Assembly (NCBI GenBank): GCA_021234155.1 | Contig: JAJEKV010000002.1 | Span: 23,884,942 to 23,948,941 of the forward strand | Source of the DNA: Isoetes taiwanensis | Taxonomy: Eukaryota; Streptophyta; Lycopodiopsida; Isoetales; Isoetaceae | Direction of reading: 5' to 3' | DNA length: 64,000 nucleotides | Position numbers and translations under genes: made by a program | Shown here: positions 1 through 9,978 of the stretch, piece after piece | Numbering within the stretch: the first letter of the stretch is position 1 | How the letters are laid out: each line of letters starts with the position of its first letter | The notes under the pieces: model-generated | What the model was told of the DNA's origin: nothing | The model's input: the letters and a program-made list of their open reading frames with translations, nothing else | Databases searched by the model: none

Positions 1-13
1 GCAGCATCGCCAG

Positions 14-196
14 CGCACCGCTGACGTGGCAGCCATGCTATCGACGTCGTTCAACGACGGAAAGGGAGGTGGCGGGCCACTGTGTCAGCTGACGTGGGGT
101 GCTTTGCCAGCACACACGCTGATGTGGCAATCGTCGTTGAACACCGTCTAAACCACGTGGCTGCCACGCGACAGCGTTGTGTCAGCTGACGTGGCC
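14..196. promoter_or_regulatory. Cluster of ACGT-core (G-box/ABRE-like) motifs
   Basis: Within about 180 bases there are three TGACGTGG motifs (near 22, 89 and 187), a related TGATGTGGC (near 120) and one CCACGTGG G-box (near 153). The palindrome GTCAGCTGAC occurs twice. ACGT cores are known plant bZIP/bHLH binding sites, but the repetition and the short inverted repeats also fit a decayed repeat. There is no direct evidence for regulation of the gene at 647. Confidence 0.25.
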
Positions 197-234
197 GTGC
201 CAGCTCATCCTTCATCCTTCATCCACGTATTGAA

Positions 235-582
235 GGGTGCCTGAACCCGATACATCTAATCCTCTCCATTTGGGATGGAGTCGACCAGTACCTTATTCAT
301 GCAACCCTTCAAATCATTTGTAATCTATGAATATTGAAACTTCTGTTCTAGGGTGCCTGAACCCGATATATCTAGTCCTCTCCATTTGGGATGGAGTCGA
401 CCAGTACCTTATTCACGCAACCCTTCAAATCATTTGTAATCTATGAAGATTGAAACTTCTATTCTAGGGTGCATAAACCCAATACATCTAGTCCTCTACA
501 TTTGGGATGGAACCGACTCCTACCTTGATCATGCATCCCTCAAGTTTTTAACATACTTTGAAGATTCAATCTTCTAATCTAT
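235..582 (+). repeat. Three tandem 116-bp repeat units
   Basis: Units start at 235, 351 and 467 with GGGTGCCTGAACCCGATAC or close variants, giving a period of exactly 116 bp. The first two are nearly identical; the third is clearly diverged and fades into unique sequence around 582. The array ends about 65 bp before the first ATG of the RING-like gene, so it could lie in its promoter or 5' UTR. Confidence 0.85.
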
Positions 583-646
583 TAGGATTTGGGGGTGTTC
601 AACTCCAAAACCACAAACATTAATAAAATAGCAAAGATCCTACCTT

Positions 647-1072
647 ATGAAGATAGACAAAACCCTTCCAAAGGTTAGTGTTGAAGCATTACAGGAGAAG
701 GAAAAGAAGGAAAGATTAAAAACTTCACTGGAATTCAGATTACAGGAAAGCAGGAACTACTTAGAAGCTGGTAGACATTTGATGGACTCAGATATATCAA
801 AAATGTCTATCATAACTATGAAAAGCAGGTTGCCTGGTTTCATGGAAGATGCATGTGCTGCATGTGGATTGGTCTTCAATCCAAGATATAAATTGAGTAT
901 GGCATTACCATGTGAACATGTCTATCACTTGGCATGCTGCATGCTTTTGTATGAAAAGAAGACATGCTTCAGGTGTTTGAAGAAAGTTCTCATGGAAGTT
1001 TTTGTGGAACTTGGTCTAGAGGTTGCAGGTGAAGAAGACTTGCAGATTCAGGCCGGCAGTGCATTTGACTAG
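647..1072 (+). CDS. RING-H2-type zinc-finger protein, first coding part
   Basis: A 141-residue open frame. The N-terminal half is lysine/glutamate-rich and probably helical (roughly residues 5-55). The C-terminal half carries a RING-like cysteine/histidine pattern: CAAC, then C-x-H-x2-H-x2-C (CEHVYHLAC), then CFRC, with spacing acceptable for RING-H2. RING-H2 domains usually bind E2 enzymes in ubiquitin ligases, so an E3-like role is a family inference only. The frame closes soon after the finger and an overlapping frame continues the open sequence to 1274, so the true gene may be longer, with a frameshift or a small intron near 1030-1070. There are no obvious homologous neighbours. The start is the first ATG after the tandem repeats. 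It could be host-derived or a transposon accessory ORF. Confidence 0.55.
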   Translation: MKIDKTLPKVSVEALQEKEKKERLKTSLEFRLQESRNYLEAGRHLMDSDISKMSIITMKSRLPGFMEDACAACGLVFNPRYKLSMALPCEHVYHLACCMLLYEKKTCFRCLKKVLMEVFVELGLEVAGEEDLQIQAGSAFD

Positions 1073-1232
1073 TGCATGTGCTTCACCTGATAAGTTTTCC
1101 AATGTTGTCACACCTGTGGCTTCATCTGCTTTATTATTTAATAAAGCACCTGTGGCACCTGGGGCTTCACCTGCTTCTGAGTCACCAAAAAATGTTGGTT
1201 CTACTGCATCAGCTCAAGTGTCACCAAGTCCA
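1073..1232 (+). CDS. Ser/Pro/Ala-rich continuation exon of the RING-like gene
   Basis: In the frame open from 1023 to 1274 the sequence encodes a Ser/Pro/Ala-rich low-complexity stretch with motifs such as VAPGASPASES and SAQVSPSPV. A good donor (CA|GTAAGG) lies at 1233 and an acceptor (TAAG or GCAG) at 1332-1335. Splicing there joins phase 0 to the basic/acidic exon at 1336. The link to the upstream RING part needs a change of reading frame near 1030-1070, so this could be a pseudogene. Confidence 0.4.
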
Positions 1233-1335
1233 GTAAGGAAAGCTGTAGAAGCTTTGCAGAAGATAAGACTTTGATATTTCTTATTTGTGTTTTAATTAAT
1301 TTAATCTCGTATAAATTGATTTGTGTTCTAAGCAG

Positions 1336-1788
1336 CAAAGTTCTGTAATTCAGCTTAGTAAGGGGCCAACAAAAAAAAGGATAAAACGTTCACGTGTTGT
1401 TGAGAGCAGTTCAGAAGAATATTATGAACAACCTGTACAAAAGGTTCCTGCAATTGGCATAAAGACCAGGTTGAGGAGTGCAACTGCAGGAAAAAGTTCT
1501 ACTGCTGCAAATGTAGATGTTCACGTAAGCAGTGATGAAGAACAAGCAAATGAAGATGATGTTGATGCTGAAGTTGCTGAAGATGCTGTTGAGAAAGGTA
1601 AGGGTAAGGGTGAAGCAGCAGTTGAAATGGAGGTAGCAACAACAAAAGTCAAAAAGAAGATTGGGAGACCCTCAAAGAAGCTGCCACTTCAAGGACCAAA
1701 GCAAATAGGTGATCAAGTTGATATTATTCTGAAAATGTTAAATGGTAGTTCAGGTTTTGTTTCTCAGTATATCAAGTCATTGAGTTAG
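1336..1788 (+). CDS. Charged AT-hook-like terminal exon
   Basis: About 150 residues with a basic N-terminal patch (KGPTKKRIKRSR), then a Ser/Glu/Asp-rich acidic segment, then KKKIGRPSKK. The GRP core flanked by basic residues resembles an AT-hook that binds the minor groove of AT-rich DNA. The mixture suggests a nuclear protein. It ends with a TAG at 1786-1788. Taken with the exons at 647 and 1073 it would give a RING + Ser/Pro + AT-hook protein, an arrangement I do not recognise as a named family. The exon link is inferred from splice-site motifs only. Confidence 0.4.
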   Translation, partial: QSSVIQLSKGPTKKRIKRSRVVESSSEEYYEQPVQKVPAIGIKTRLRSATAGKSSTAANVDVHVSSDEEQANEDDVDAEVAEDAVEKGKGKGEAAVEMEVATTKVKKKIGRPSKKLPLQGPKQIGDQVDIILKMLNGSSGFVSQYIKSLS

Positions 1789-2300
1789 TTTCAGAACATA
1801 ACATATTGTAGTGTATGTGAAATATCTTCTTATTTAAAAAGGCAAGGCCTTGGTTTTTGTGCCGGAATGCCGCATGTTACGCCGCGTGCGGCGTTCCCTT
1901 ACCGCTTGCGGGTCCCCTTCCGAGACTATTTTGAATTTCGTCCCTTTCCACTTGCTATTCGATTTTCGTGGTTCAGACCGGATGAAGGTTGCTATGGTGT
2001 CGGTCACATTCTATCCTGATTCTTAGCTTCATCAACATGCATGCCACACAAGTACGTTATTTTGGCATTCATTTATAAAGGCAAAATTATCAAGCTAGAT
2101 TTCGCCCCATTCGCAAGAGTTACTTCTTTTGAGGAGCGTGTGAAATCTTCGATAGGTAAGGGAGCTTCTGACAAATGTGAGCTTCTTGCTTGCTGATAAA
2201 TCTTGAATTGGCGGTCTCTTACTTATATTAGAGACAATATGCTGCCATGTTCTCCTCATTTCTAAAGCACCTAGGTGTATTCCGTTTTTTTTCTTTTTTT
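1789..2300. other. Intergenic stretch with a GC-rich palindrome
   Basis: No gene is seen. A GC-rich island in AT-rich DNA contains the palindrome ACGCCGCGTGCGGCGT (1879-1894, 7-bp stem, 2-base loop). Downstream, 2100-2160 has the look of a transcribed leader ending in a GTAAGG donor, but no reading frame supports it. Confidence 0.3.
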
Positions 2301-2310
2301 TTTTGTAGTA

Positions 2311-3045
2311 CTAGCAGCACCTGGAAGTAGCGCCAAGGCATCTGGATCTGTTCAAAGTCGAACTATGAAGGCACTTGAAGATATTGGAACTGTTGTGAGG
2401 GTTACTATACTGCTGAAGGTCTTCCATTGTTTGTAACTAGAGATGTTCTGAAGCAAGAAAATCAGATCGATGGAGGAATAAGAGCATTTCTTGCAGGTCC
2501 AAGATTTTTCACTCATTTATTGGGTTTGCTTATTTCTTTGGCCACTTAACCTTTTTTGTTCTCAATCCGGCATTTGCGCTTCTTGGTGGTTCTTTACAGT
2601 CGCTGCTTCGAAGAGTTTATCATTATGTTTTGGTTTTTGTGTAAGTGCAGGAACACCTTTACTTGGCATCTTCGTGCAAACAGGGCATTTTGGCACTCCC
2701 ATTTGCATATCGGCCAAGATCATTGCATAAGATCTACTTTCCGCTGGAGGCATGGTACAAGGTAATCCATTTTCCTGTTCTCTTTTTACTCTTATTTGAT
2801 TTTCGTTTTATATGGACTGAGTTATTTGAGTTCAGCTGTGATACACTTGTGGCTGGAGCATTCGTGCAAGAGGACTGAATTGCAAGGAGTGCTTCTCGAT
2901 TACAAAGTCAAAAACTTCAGCTGGAGGCAACATATTATGCAAAGTAATCCATCTTTCTGTTCTCTGCTTTATTTTTGTTTTCACATGCCCTCTTTCTATA
3001 CTTTTCTATCTGGATTTCTAATGTTTGAATAAGCCCATTTTGCAT
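2311..3045 (+). other. Possible exon fragments with an internal 177-bp duplication
   Basis: Several short segments look like exons bordered by splice-like sites: about 2317-2420 (translating with AKASGSVQSRTMKALEDIG), 2651-2761 and 2835-2942. The second and third end in the same context: GCTGGAGGCA at 2743 and again at 2920, each followed by a splice-donor-like GTAATCC or GTAATCC-related sequence and a similar T-rich tract. This implies duplication of a 177-bp exon-intron unit. No protein family is recognisable and frames are interrupted, so this may be a gene relic or non-coding RNA. Confidence 0.25.
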
Positions 3046-3775
3046 GCAATAAAAAAATAGAGATTTTTTAGAGTCTGGTCTGTATCGTAGTCATTCTCTA
3101 TTTGGTTGGCTAAATCTTTCGTCGTCAACTGGAGCAATTGAATCTCAGTGTAACTACATTATCGATTTATAGTTCCACAAGTAGATTAGAGGCAACCACA
3201 TCATTTTATCCAATATCTAATTTCGAAAGCTTTTTTGATGGTATTGCCATTTTCCATTTTCTACTTTGATAACCCATTATTTTCCACCCTTCACTTATTT
3301 TGGCATCATCCTGCTTTTTATCTGTGTTTCCAATCTTCTAATGATATTCTGTAGTTCTGAATTGATAGGGCCATTTAGATCCAGGGCAGAAAAGGAAAGC
3401 AAAGAAAAGTAGTTATTAAATTTTGCTGCAAAATGTGACTAAAGCAGTTAGATCTTGGAAAAAAGGCACTATTGCTGGTACAAAGTCCGAGAGCTAGATG
3501 AAATCCTGCTGTATAAGAAAATTAACCTCCATATGATCTTGGATTTGTGGAGATTGCACAATATGACTATTGCAATCCTTTTCACATGGTTTTGAGTTAG
3601 GATATTTGCTTGGCAAAAGAGGCGATAAGTTGCCTTCACCAATTTGGAAGGGAATAATGTTTGAGGTGGGCTAAGCTTTTCAGTATCCATAAGCTTAAAT
3701 GTTGATAATGAAGACTATTAATGGTGATATCGAACACTATTAATTCTGTATCTTTGCTTATTGAAATTCCCTAAT
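3046..3775. other. No gene seen
   Basis: AT-rich sequence without a convincing coding region. It is the left flank of the LINE insertion that starts at 3790. Confidence 0.5.
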
Positions 3776-3789
3776 ACATTAAATTTATT
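3776..3789. repeat. Left target-site duplication of the LINE
   Basis: The 14-mer ACATTAAATTTATT here is repeated exactly at 5724-5737, on the other side of the LINE-derived segment. Length and AT content are typical of target-primed reverse transcription. Confidence 0.85.
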
Positions 3790-5723
3790 TATTTATTTTT
3801 TTTTTTTGAAGGACGTCAAGCTTTATTCACCAACTAGAAACCAGAGCAACATAAATGCAAAGACAGGATTATAACCCCAGTGGACAAACCGATCCAACTG
3901 AGCACAACCACCTGCCTATGCAAAAGAATGAATCTGAAGGTAAGTATGCCAGATCAGTACTTTCTTCTCTTGATCAAGAGAAGAACAATTGTAAGCCATA
4001 ACAATTTTATCTTGCGCCCACTGAAGAACAACCTCATCTGCAGTATCTATGCCCTTAAAGATAAACAACCTCCTTCTCTTCAGATTGACCATAAAAGCCA
4101 CCGCATGCGAGATGAAAAGCTTCGTTTAGTTGTTTGGGCCAAGCATCGGGATAGATAGCAAGCAAAATTTCTTTGGCTAGATCGAGACGTGCAAAAAAGG
4201 GTCAACAACCAAGACCATGCCCGCGAAGCCTCTCACACAAGAAAAACAATGCTCAATACTCTCAACCCTTTCTTTGGCATAAAGGGCGAGCTCACGAAAT
4301 CCGATTATCCATTTTATGGACTAACACGTTGACTCGAGGCATCTATGGATCACTTGCCACCACAAAACTACTACTTTGGGGTGAAGCGACTTATCCCATA
4401 CCCATATCCAAACACTTTTCCATTGTGGCCGAGGGACACGAAGATGCCATCTATTAGATGGAGGCAGGATTTCGAGAATGCACAAGCAATTTATACACGA
4501 AGACACAAACCGCATACGGCCGGATATCGATGGCAACCCCATATGACTACCTCAATCTGTGGACGAGAATCCTGTGGCAACAATGCGGCAATATGATTCA
4601 GTTACTCTGTCCCATCGTACAACAAGAATTTTGTTCTAAATGCTTCCCATGACATGAGATGATCAGGACTCATACCAAGCTGCAATAGTATTGATACCAA
4701 ACCGCTACCCATCGTCGTTGTGTCTTTGGATGAACAACCACACTTAGAGGCACATTCTGCGGAGTGTCCGCAAAGGAATCCACCAGCATGGAGTGGACAA
4801 AGCCAAGACATGCCTCGGGATTAATATGGAAAAGAGACGGCGGTGTCCCAAGCCGCAAGCAACCCCTTTAGAAAGGGAGAAGCATTAGGATACGGATGCA
4901 TATGATAAAGCAAAGCCCAAGGAAGGAGGGGCTTAATGGAAGCCTTATGAAATGGGAGACAATGCTGAATCGAATCATTTGCACCAACAACCTCAGGCCG
5001 GAGAATCATCCTTACCAATGAAAATCCTCCAAATGAACTTTGATATCATCACCTTGCTTTGGAGGTGAAAATCCAACATACCAAGACCACCAGCTGCCTT
5101 AGGTCTAATGCATTTCGCCCAAGCTACCTTGACCACTGCTCCTAACTCATTTCCACCCCAAATAAAATTTCTGACGATACGCACAATCTCCTCCATCTTA
5201 CAACTCATGAGCTAGTAAAGCGTGACGCCATGTAGACATGAGTATTACTAAGAACACATTTAGCCACGGTGATTCTACGGGCATGGGCCGGTTTAGTCAG
5301 ATTCCACCAAAACAAGTGCTTTTGCAACCCACTAATGATTTCATCCCAAGCATCTGAAGCAGAGACATGAATTCCAACTGGGATACCAAGCAACTTTGTG
5401 GTATTGCCATGCAGAAGAATCTTCCAAGGATAGTCCAAAATACAGGGAGGGATGGGACTGTCCAACGTCCACAAAGCTGTACATTTTTGCCACCCTACAA
5501 GAACTCCTGATGCTAAGGAGAATGTGTCTAATAATAGCTTAGCATTACGAAGATTCTCAGCCTCGGCAATTAGGAACAAAAAAGTGTCATCGGCATATTG
5601 GTTACATACCTCTTGAGAACCATCGTCCATTGGGAGGCCTTGAATAACACCATCTTGGGTAGCCACGGAGAAGAGCTGGGACAAGACTTCTGCCACAATT
5701 GTGAAAAGCAAGGGTGCTAAGGG
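3790..5723 (-). mobile_element. 5'-truncated L1-type LINE, minus strand
   Basis: The insertion is bounded by the 14-bp direct repeat ACATTAAATTTATT (3776-3789 and 5724-5737). At its left end the plus strand has a T-rich tract (to about 3808), which is the poly(A) tail of an element transcribed from the minus strand. Its coding remnants read right to left: reverse transcriptase with the YADD catalytic box, the thumb/connection region, then the C-terminal zf-RVT region. The endonuclease and the N-terminal RT blocks are absent, so reverse transcription stopped early at about 5723. Total length is 1934 bp. Confidence 0.9.
4000..5711 (-). pseudogene. LINE ORF2 C-terminal half (RT, thumb, zf-RVT), degenerate
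   Basis: 5205-5711 encodes a clear non-LTR reverse transcriptase segment: QGLPMDDG, then NQYADDTFLFL with the catalytic YADD, then the GVLVGWQKC and LLGIPVG blocks usual in plant L1 elements. 4993-5208 continues with RNFIWGG and KAAGGLGMLDF, the typical post-RT signature. Around 4321-4542 the sequence WDKSLHPKVVVLWW matches the start of the zf-RVT region. The parts lie in different frames with stops, so no intact protein can be made. Reverse transcriptase would copy its own RNA at the target site; this copy is dead and relies on nothing nearby. Confidence 0.85.
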
Positions 5724-5737
5724 ACATTAAATTTATT

Positions 5738-7272
5738 GTTACTTCGGCACAAGATTAATGCTTCCCAGCTGGAAGAATGGGCTGCCTAAAACTACTTTGC
5801 ATAAGTCAACACACTCAGGCATGCGACGCTCCCTTTGCATAAGCCTTTGCTATACTAACATGTATGTAACATAAGATCTGGAAGCCATCTTGCAGCAAAT
5901 GAAGAGTTTATTAGTCTTCTTAAGAAAATTAGAAGATGAGATCATCTGATTTGCAAAGACAATAAAGTGAAGCTATCCTATTATATAACATATAAAAGCA
6001 GCAAGCAGATTGGATCCTATTATAAGTAATATACTATCAGGTTTTATAGATACCTCAGATATCTCTCCATTTTTTGCAGATGGTCTGTTCAAGTATACTA
6101 AGCATAGGTGGGTAAAAGCTTGGCCTTTTGGCTATATTCCCAGTATAGTGTCACCTACATATTGTGATAAGCTTCTGATTCCATAGTTTTTGCGAAGTTA
6201 TTCTCAGGGCCATTGCAGACCCCATTCTAGCATTGTATGCAGAAGAGAACGAAAGGTTTCACCATGTAACATCTGCTCTGACGATTGTTTCTTTTATAAG
6301 GAAGCACTAGCAAACTTCTGACTTTGCTTTCAAGGTAAGAGCTACCTTGCTGGACAAGCTTTCTAAATGACAGATTTATTCTTTTATTTTTGTTTTTTCT
6401 ACCTGCAATAGCCCAATTTGCTTGAGCCATGCAGGCTGCTACAACAAATAAATAGAATGGGAGGTTCTACCATAACGAGCATGGAAATTTGTGCAGATCA
6501 AACAAGCTCTATTGCATATATAATTATTTCTAACCTATGGTTGTTCTGCAGATTCTTCATGGTTTGTTTGTTTCTCTTTTTAGATTTCTCAATAAGGTAG
6601 ATTCAAAATGTGTATGCAAACTGCATCCATGAGTTGCTTGCATGTTATGACAGGTTTGTGCCTCTGAAGGCAAATTTTTACAATGGAGTACATTTCAGCT
6701 TACCACAGCTCTTATCTTGAGGATGGCAATGTGACAAACGTTTCGCACATTTGCAGACTGTTGCAATGGGTTAGAGGCCAGTGTTCCATCCATTATTTCT
6801 CTGTTGAGCGAATCGGTTTCTCTAGATGACACAATAAGTTTGCTTCTTAGACGGCACAATAAGTTTAACCTATAATCATTTTTTTGTAAAGGTATTGCTG
6901 GGTTTACATCCGTTATTTATGGTGGGAGGGATTTTTTTACATGAGATCGAGTTTGTAATTAGCCAAATATGCATTGTGGTAACCAATTTACGGGAGGCCC
7001 AATGGTGCAGAATTTTCAATGATTGTTTAATTCTGTTTATTATTAATTGCCCTGTCTATTGACATCGTAATGTTGCACCACAGTTAGAATGTTACTATTT
7101 TGTTCATTCAGTTTATAGTTGGTGATCAACTCTTTTGTGCCAGGGAATATAAGATGACTCTTTCCTTTATGAGTATAAGCATTTAAGTTTCTCTAAGATT
7201 TGTAAGAACTCCTTTTTCATTACTCTTTCTTGAATTGAATACCTTTAGCATTGATTATTAGAAGTTTCACTG
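5738..7272. other. No gene seen
   Basis: AT-rich sequence with only short, low-quality open frames. I see no recognisable protein, RNA gene or repeat apart from the right LINE target duplication at its left edge. Confidence 0.5.
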
Positions 7273-7380
7273 GCCGCTGTCTTGAGGATCTTTATGAGGC
7301 AGAAACAATAGCCTTGAGGATCTTCGTGCCGTTGTCTTGAGGATCTTAATGAAGAAGAACCAATAGCCTTGAAGGAAATG
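7273..7380 (+). repeat. Two imperfect 55-bp direct repeats
   Basis: Units beginning GCCGCTGTCTTGAGGATC (7273) and GCCGTTGTCTTGAGGATC (7328) share the body ATGA.G..GAA.CAATAGCCTTGA. They form a short minisatellite. Confidence 0.7.
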
Positions 7381-7652
7381 TTCTATAGGAGTATTTAAGA
7401 AGGTTGTAGCACACTGCGCTATGTTAGAATATGCTCTTAGTAGTGGTTAAATTGTACAGGCTAGAGCAGCCTAAACCATTTATTATTATATAGCATGTGG
7501 TGCAAGTGACGCTTTTGTTATGATATAGCAGGTGGTGCAAGTGTCGTGATTTGTGTTGGAACTCTTTGAACTTTTACCATAACTGTGTTGGATGACTCAC
7601 ATGCAGGAGAACACGCTTTATGGCCGGAAGAAGTTAATTAGTTGCCTCATTT

Positions 7653-7680
7653 AATAGAATAGAATAGAATAGAATAGAAT
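7653..7680 (+). repeat. (AATAG)n microsatellite
   Basis: Five and a half perfect pentanucleotide units. The same pentamer, in the same orientation, recurs at 20324 and 52413. Confidence 0.9.
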
Positions 7681-8467
7681 GAGCATGTAATCCATGCCAA
7701 GAGGGTTACTAACTTGCACTTTTCTACCTCCATCTATCCCATAAAAAGCTCAATAATTCATTATGCTGATATTGGCATAGTCGGTTGTTCCATATCCACC
7801 AAAAAGCAGCTGGTATTAGGAGAAGCTCCTAACCAGTTTGAACAAAGCAAGATCTATCAATTTGGTCGAGCTATTTATTCATTTACAATTTTTGATTTGT
7901 ATTACATTTTGTCTTTTTGTAAACAACTATGAATGTCCAATCAAAATAATCTTAATGACATGTTTGCCCAATGCTAAGTGTGTTGCAATTAAGTCAAGCT
8001 AATCACTAGCTTACACTCAAGTCTAAAAATCATAAATTAGAATAGATTATATATATAATCTTCACGAGTTTTTTCAGTTATAAATGTAGTTGCATTTCAT
8101 CTAGATGCCCCTCCAAAATTATGTCTTTTATGTCAACTTCTAGCTCATAATGTGTTTTTATTTATCATTAGGGACAAAAATAATGATCCCGTCTAATTTT
8201 GACAATTGCTTTAGCGAATATAGTGCCATAATATTTAGACATTCGCTATAAATGATCTGCCATCCATGCATCAGGATGTACATGAAGGTATTATGAAAAT
8301 GTATTTTGGCTACCCCATAGCTCTTTTAATGTTTTTTTCCTTCTTAAACCAAGTTCTGTTATCTTATCGTTCATGGTAAGTATCCATTCCCATCAATCAA
8401 GCAAATACCCTCCACATCTTTCCTCATATTGCATTCTACTCACCCATTCTACATGCCCATGACTAAT

Positions 8468-8496
8468 GCCCGGCATCGCCGGGCACACGTCTCTAG
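8468..8496 (+). mobile_element. Helitron 3' terminus
   Basis: A 7-bp perfect stem with a 3-base loop, GCCCGGC-ATC-GCCGGGC (8468-8484), is followed after 8 bases by CTAG (8493-8496) and then T. This is the standard Helitron 3' end: a GC-rich hairpin just before CTRR, inserted into an A|T site. A second copy of the same hairpin and CTAG/T lies at 52100-52127. The 5' end (TC) is not identified, so the element's length and cargo upstream are unknown. No Rep/helicase coding sequence is seen, so it is probably non-autonomous. Confidence 0.8.
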
Positions 8497-8631
8497 TACT
8501 GTTTAAATTGTTTTATGTTGTTTGAGAACATTGTTTGAATATTGTAATTCTGTTTTCTTTAATTAATGACTTTTTTTAATTCATGTTTAAGTCATGTTGA
8601 TGTTTAAGTTTCTTTTTTTATGAATGTTGCA

Positions 8632-9540
8632 GAGGATTTAGAAAAGAAAAAACTTGTTATCTTAGACATTAATGGAGTTTTGGTCAACACCTTCCAAAAA
8701 AGAGCAAGAGTAAAGATTCCACCAGAGCTCAAGAAGTATTACACAGCAGGGAAAGTGGTTATTTGCAGACCTTTTCTACAAGAGTTCTTGGATTTCTGTT
8801 TTGAAAGATTTGAAGTTGGGATTTGGTCCAGCATGATGAAGCACAACATCATACAAATCCTTAACAGTATTCTGCCAGCACACTACATTGCTAAATTCAA
8901 ATTCATTTGGGGTCAGAATGAATGTGAGGTGCTGCCTTTTATGTTTCGAGCAAAGTGCAACCAAACCAAGTATTTATGAAGCCAATTGTCAAAGTTTACA
9001 CGACTTTTAATGATGTACGAGGGATGTTGTGCTTGTGGATGACTCTTTGTACAAGACTTTCTTGTCCCCCCACGGACACATGCTTAATAGTTGAGAGCTT
9101 TGACAATGAGGAAAATGATAAGGTATTCAACTACATAAAAGCATGTTTGCACACTTGGCTTCATTCAAAGAATCCTCAAAACTGGTTGCACCTAAAGACT
9201 TCATGTTGATGTGGTCAAGGAAGTAGACATCAACATACTCAAACTTGCTGTTGACCACTTGAAAGAATTTGCAAGATGGAAAGTAGCAATTGAGGGAAGC
9301 ATGCAATTGGTGAAATCTATTGTTGGTGTTGCAGCTGATATTGTTGTAAATAAACAGGATGAACCTGCAAGAGAAGAAACAACACACATTGAAGATACCG
9401 ATAAACAGGAGGAAACTGCAAGAGAAGAAATAACACAAGATCAGACCCACATTGAAGATACCGATAAACAGGAGGAAACTGCAAGAGAAGAAATAACACA
9501 AGATCAGACCCACATTGAAGATACTGACTTTGAGATGTAA
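8632..9540 (+). pseudogene. FCP1/NIF-type HAD phosphatase-like gene, frameshifted
   Basis: A likely exon starts after a pyrimidine tract and TTGCAG at 8626-8631. It encodes KKLVILDINGVLV, the HAD motif I of NLI-interacting-factor phosphatases with DxN in place of DxD, then VICRPFLQEFLDFCFERFEVGIWSSM (described here in part: motif II-like WSS) and FKFIWGQNEC. The frame then closes; the continuation VFMKPIVKVY lies in the next frame (from 8955), and the HAD motif III/IV-like DVVLVDDSLYK in a third (about 9027). The C-terminal part (9211-9540) is acidic and carries 21-residue repeats. Family members dephosphorylate phosphoserine in proteins such as the RNA polymerase II tail. Two frame changes and the missing 5' part make this a probable pseudogene, although unrecognised introns could explain one of them. 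The Helitron end lies 136 bp upstream. Confidence 0.65.
9352..9528 (+). repeat. 63-bp coding minisatellite
   Basis: Two full 63-bp units (phased at 9397 and 9460) plus a shortened first copy encode a 21-residue acidic repeat containing KQEETAREEITQDQ. The frame is kept across all copies, as expected from slippage inside a coding exon. Confidence 0.85.
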
Positions 9541-9978
9541 ATTAAGAACTTCATGTAACTTAAGATGTAACTTAAGATATAACAGCTGTTTCTTTGTGAA
9601 GACTGGATATGAGTACATAGCTGTACACTTTTGTAACAAAACGGATATCAATGTAAATTCAAGGTTTCAGGCATTTACCTACACTTGTGCAGATCATCAT
9701 TTGTAAACTTTGTTCATTTGTAAACTTGCAATCTGTTTTCCATGTCCATCAAGTCTGTTTTCCAGAAGTTCATCAAGTCTGTAATAGTTAACTGAAAACA
9801 GAAAGCATGTAAGCAGACAAAGCATAAATATGAAAAGTAGACCTAGCAGCTTTTCTTTTAAAGCTGTGAGGACAAGGAACATTTGTGCAGCAAAGAATTT
9901 GTTAGTTTTCATTGATAACGAATTATAAAGAGTATAAGAAAGAATATGGCAGGAAAGAGCCATTGTACATCTAAAAAC
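9541..9978. other. Convergent intergenic space
   Basis: No gene seen. This is the tail-to-tail space between the phosphatase-like pseudogene and the transposase-like gene. It contains a short repeat of CATCAAGTCTGT (near 9747 and 9769). Confidence 0.4.

Noticed and set aside
9127-9651. Minus-strand frame of 174 residues with internal repeats
   Set aside because: Antisense shadow of the 63-bp coding repeats of the phosphatase-like pseudogene.
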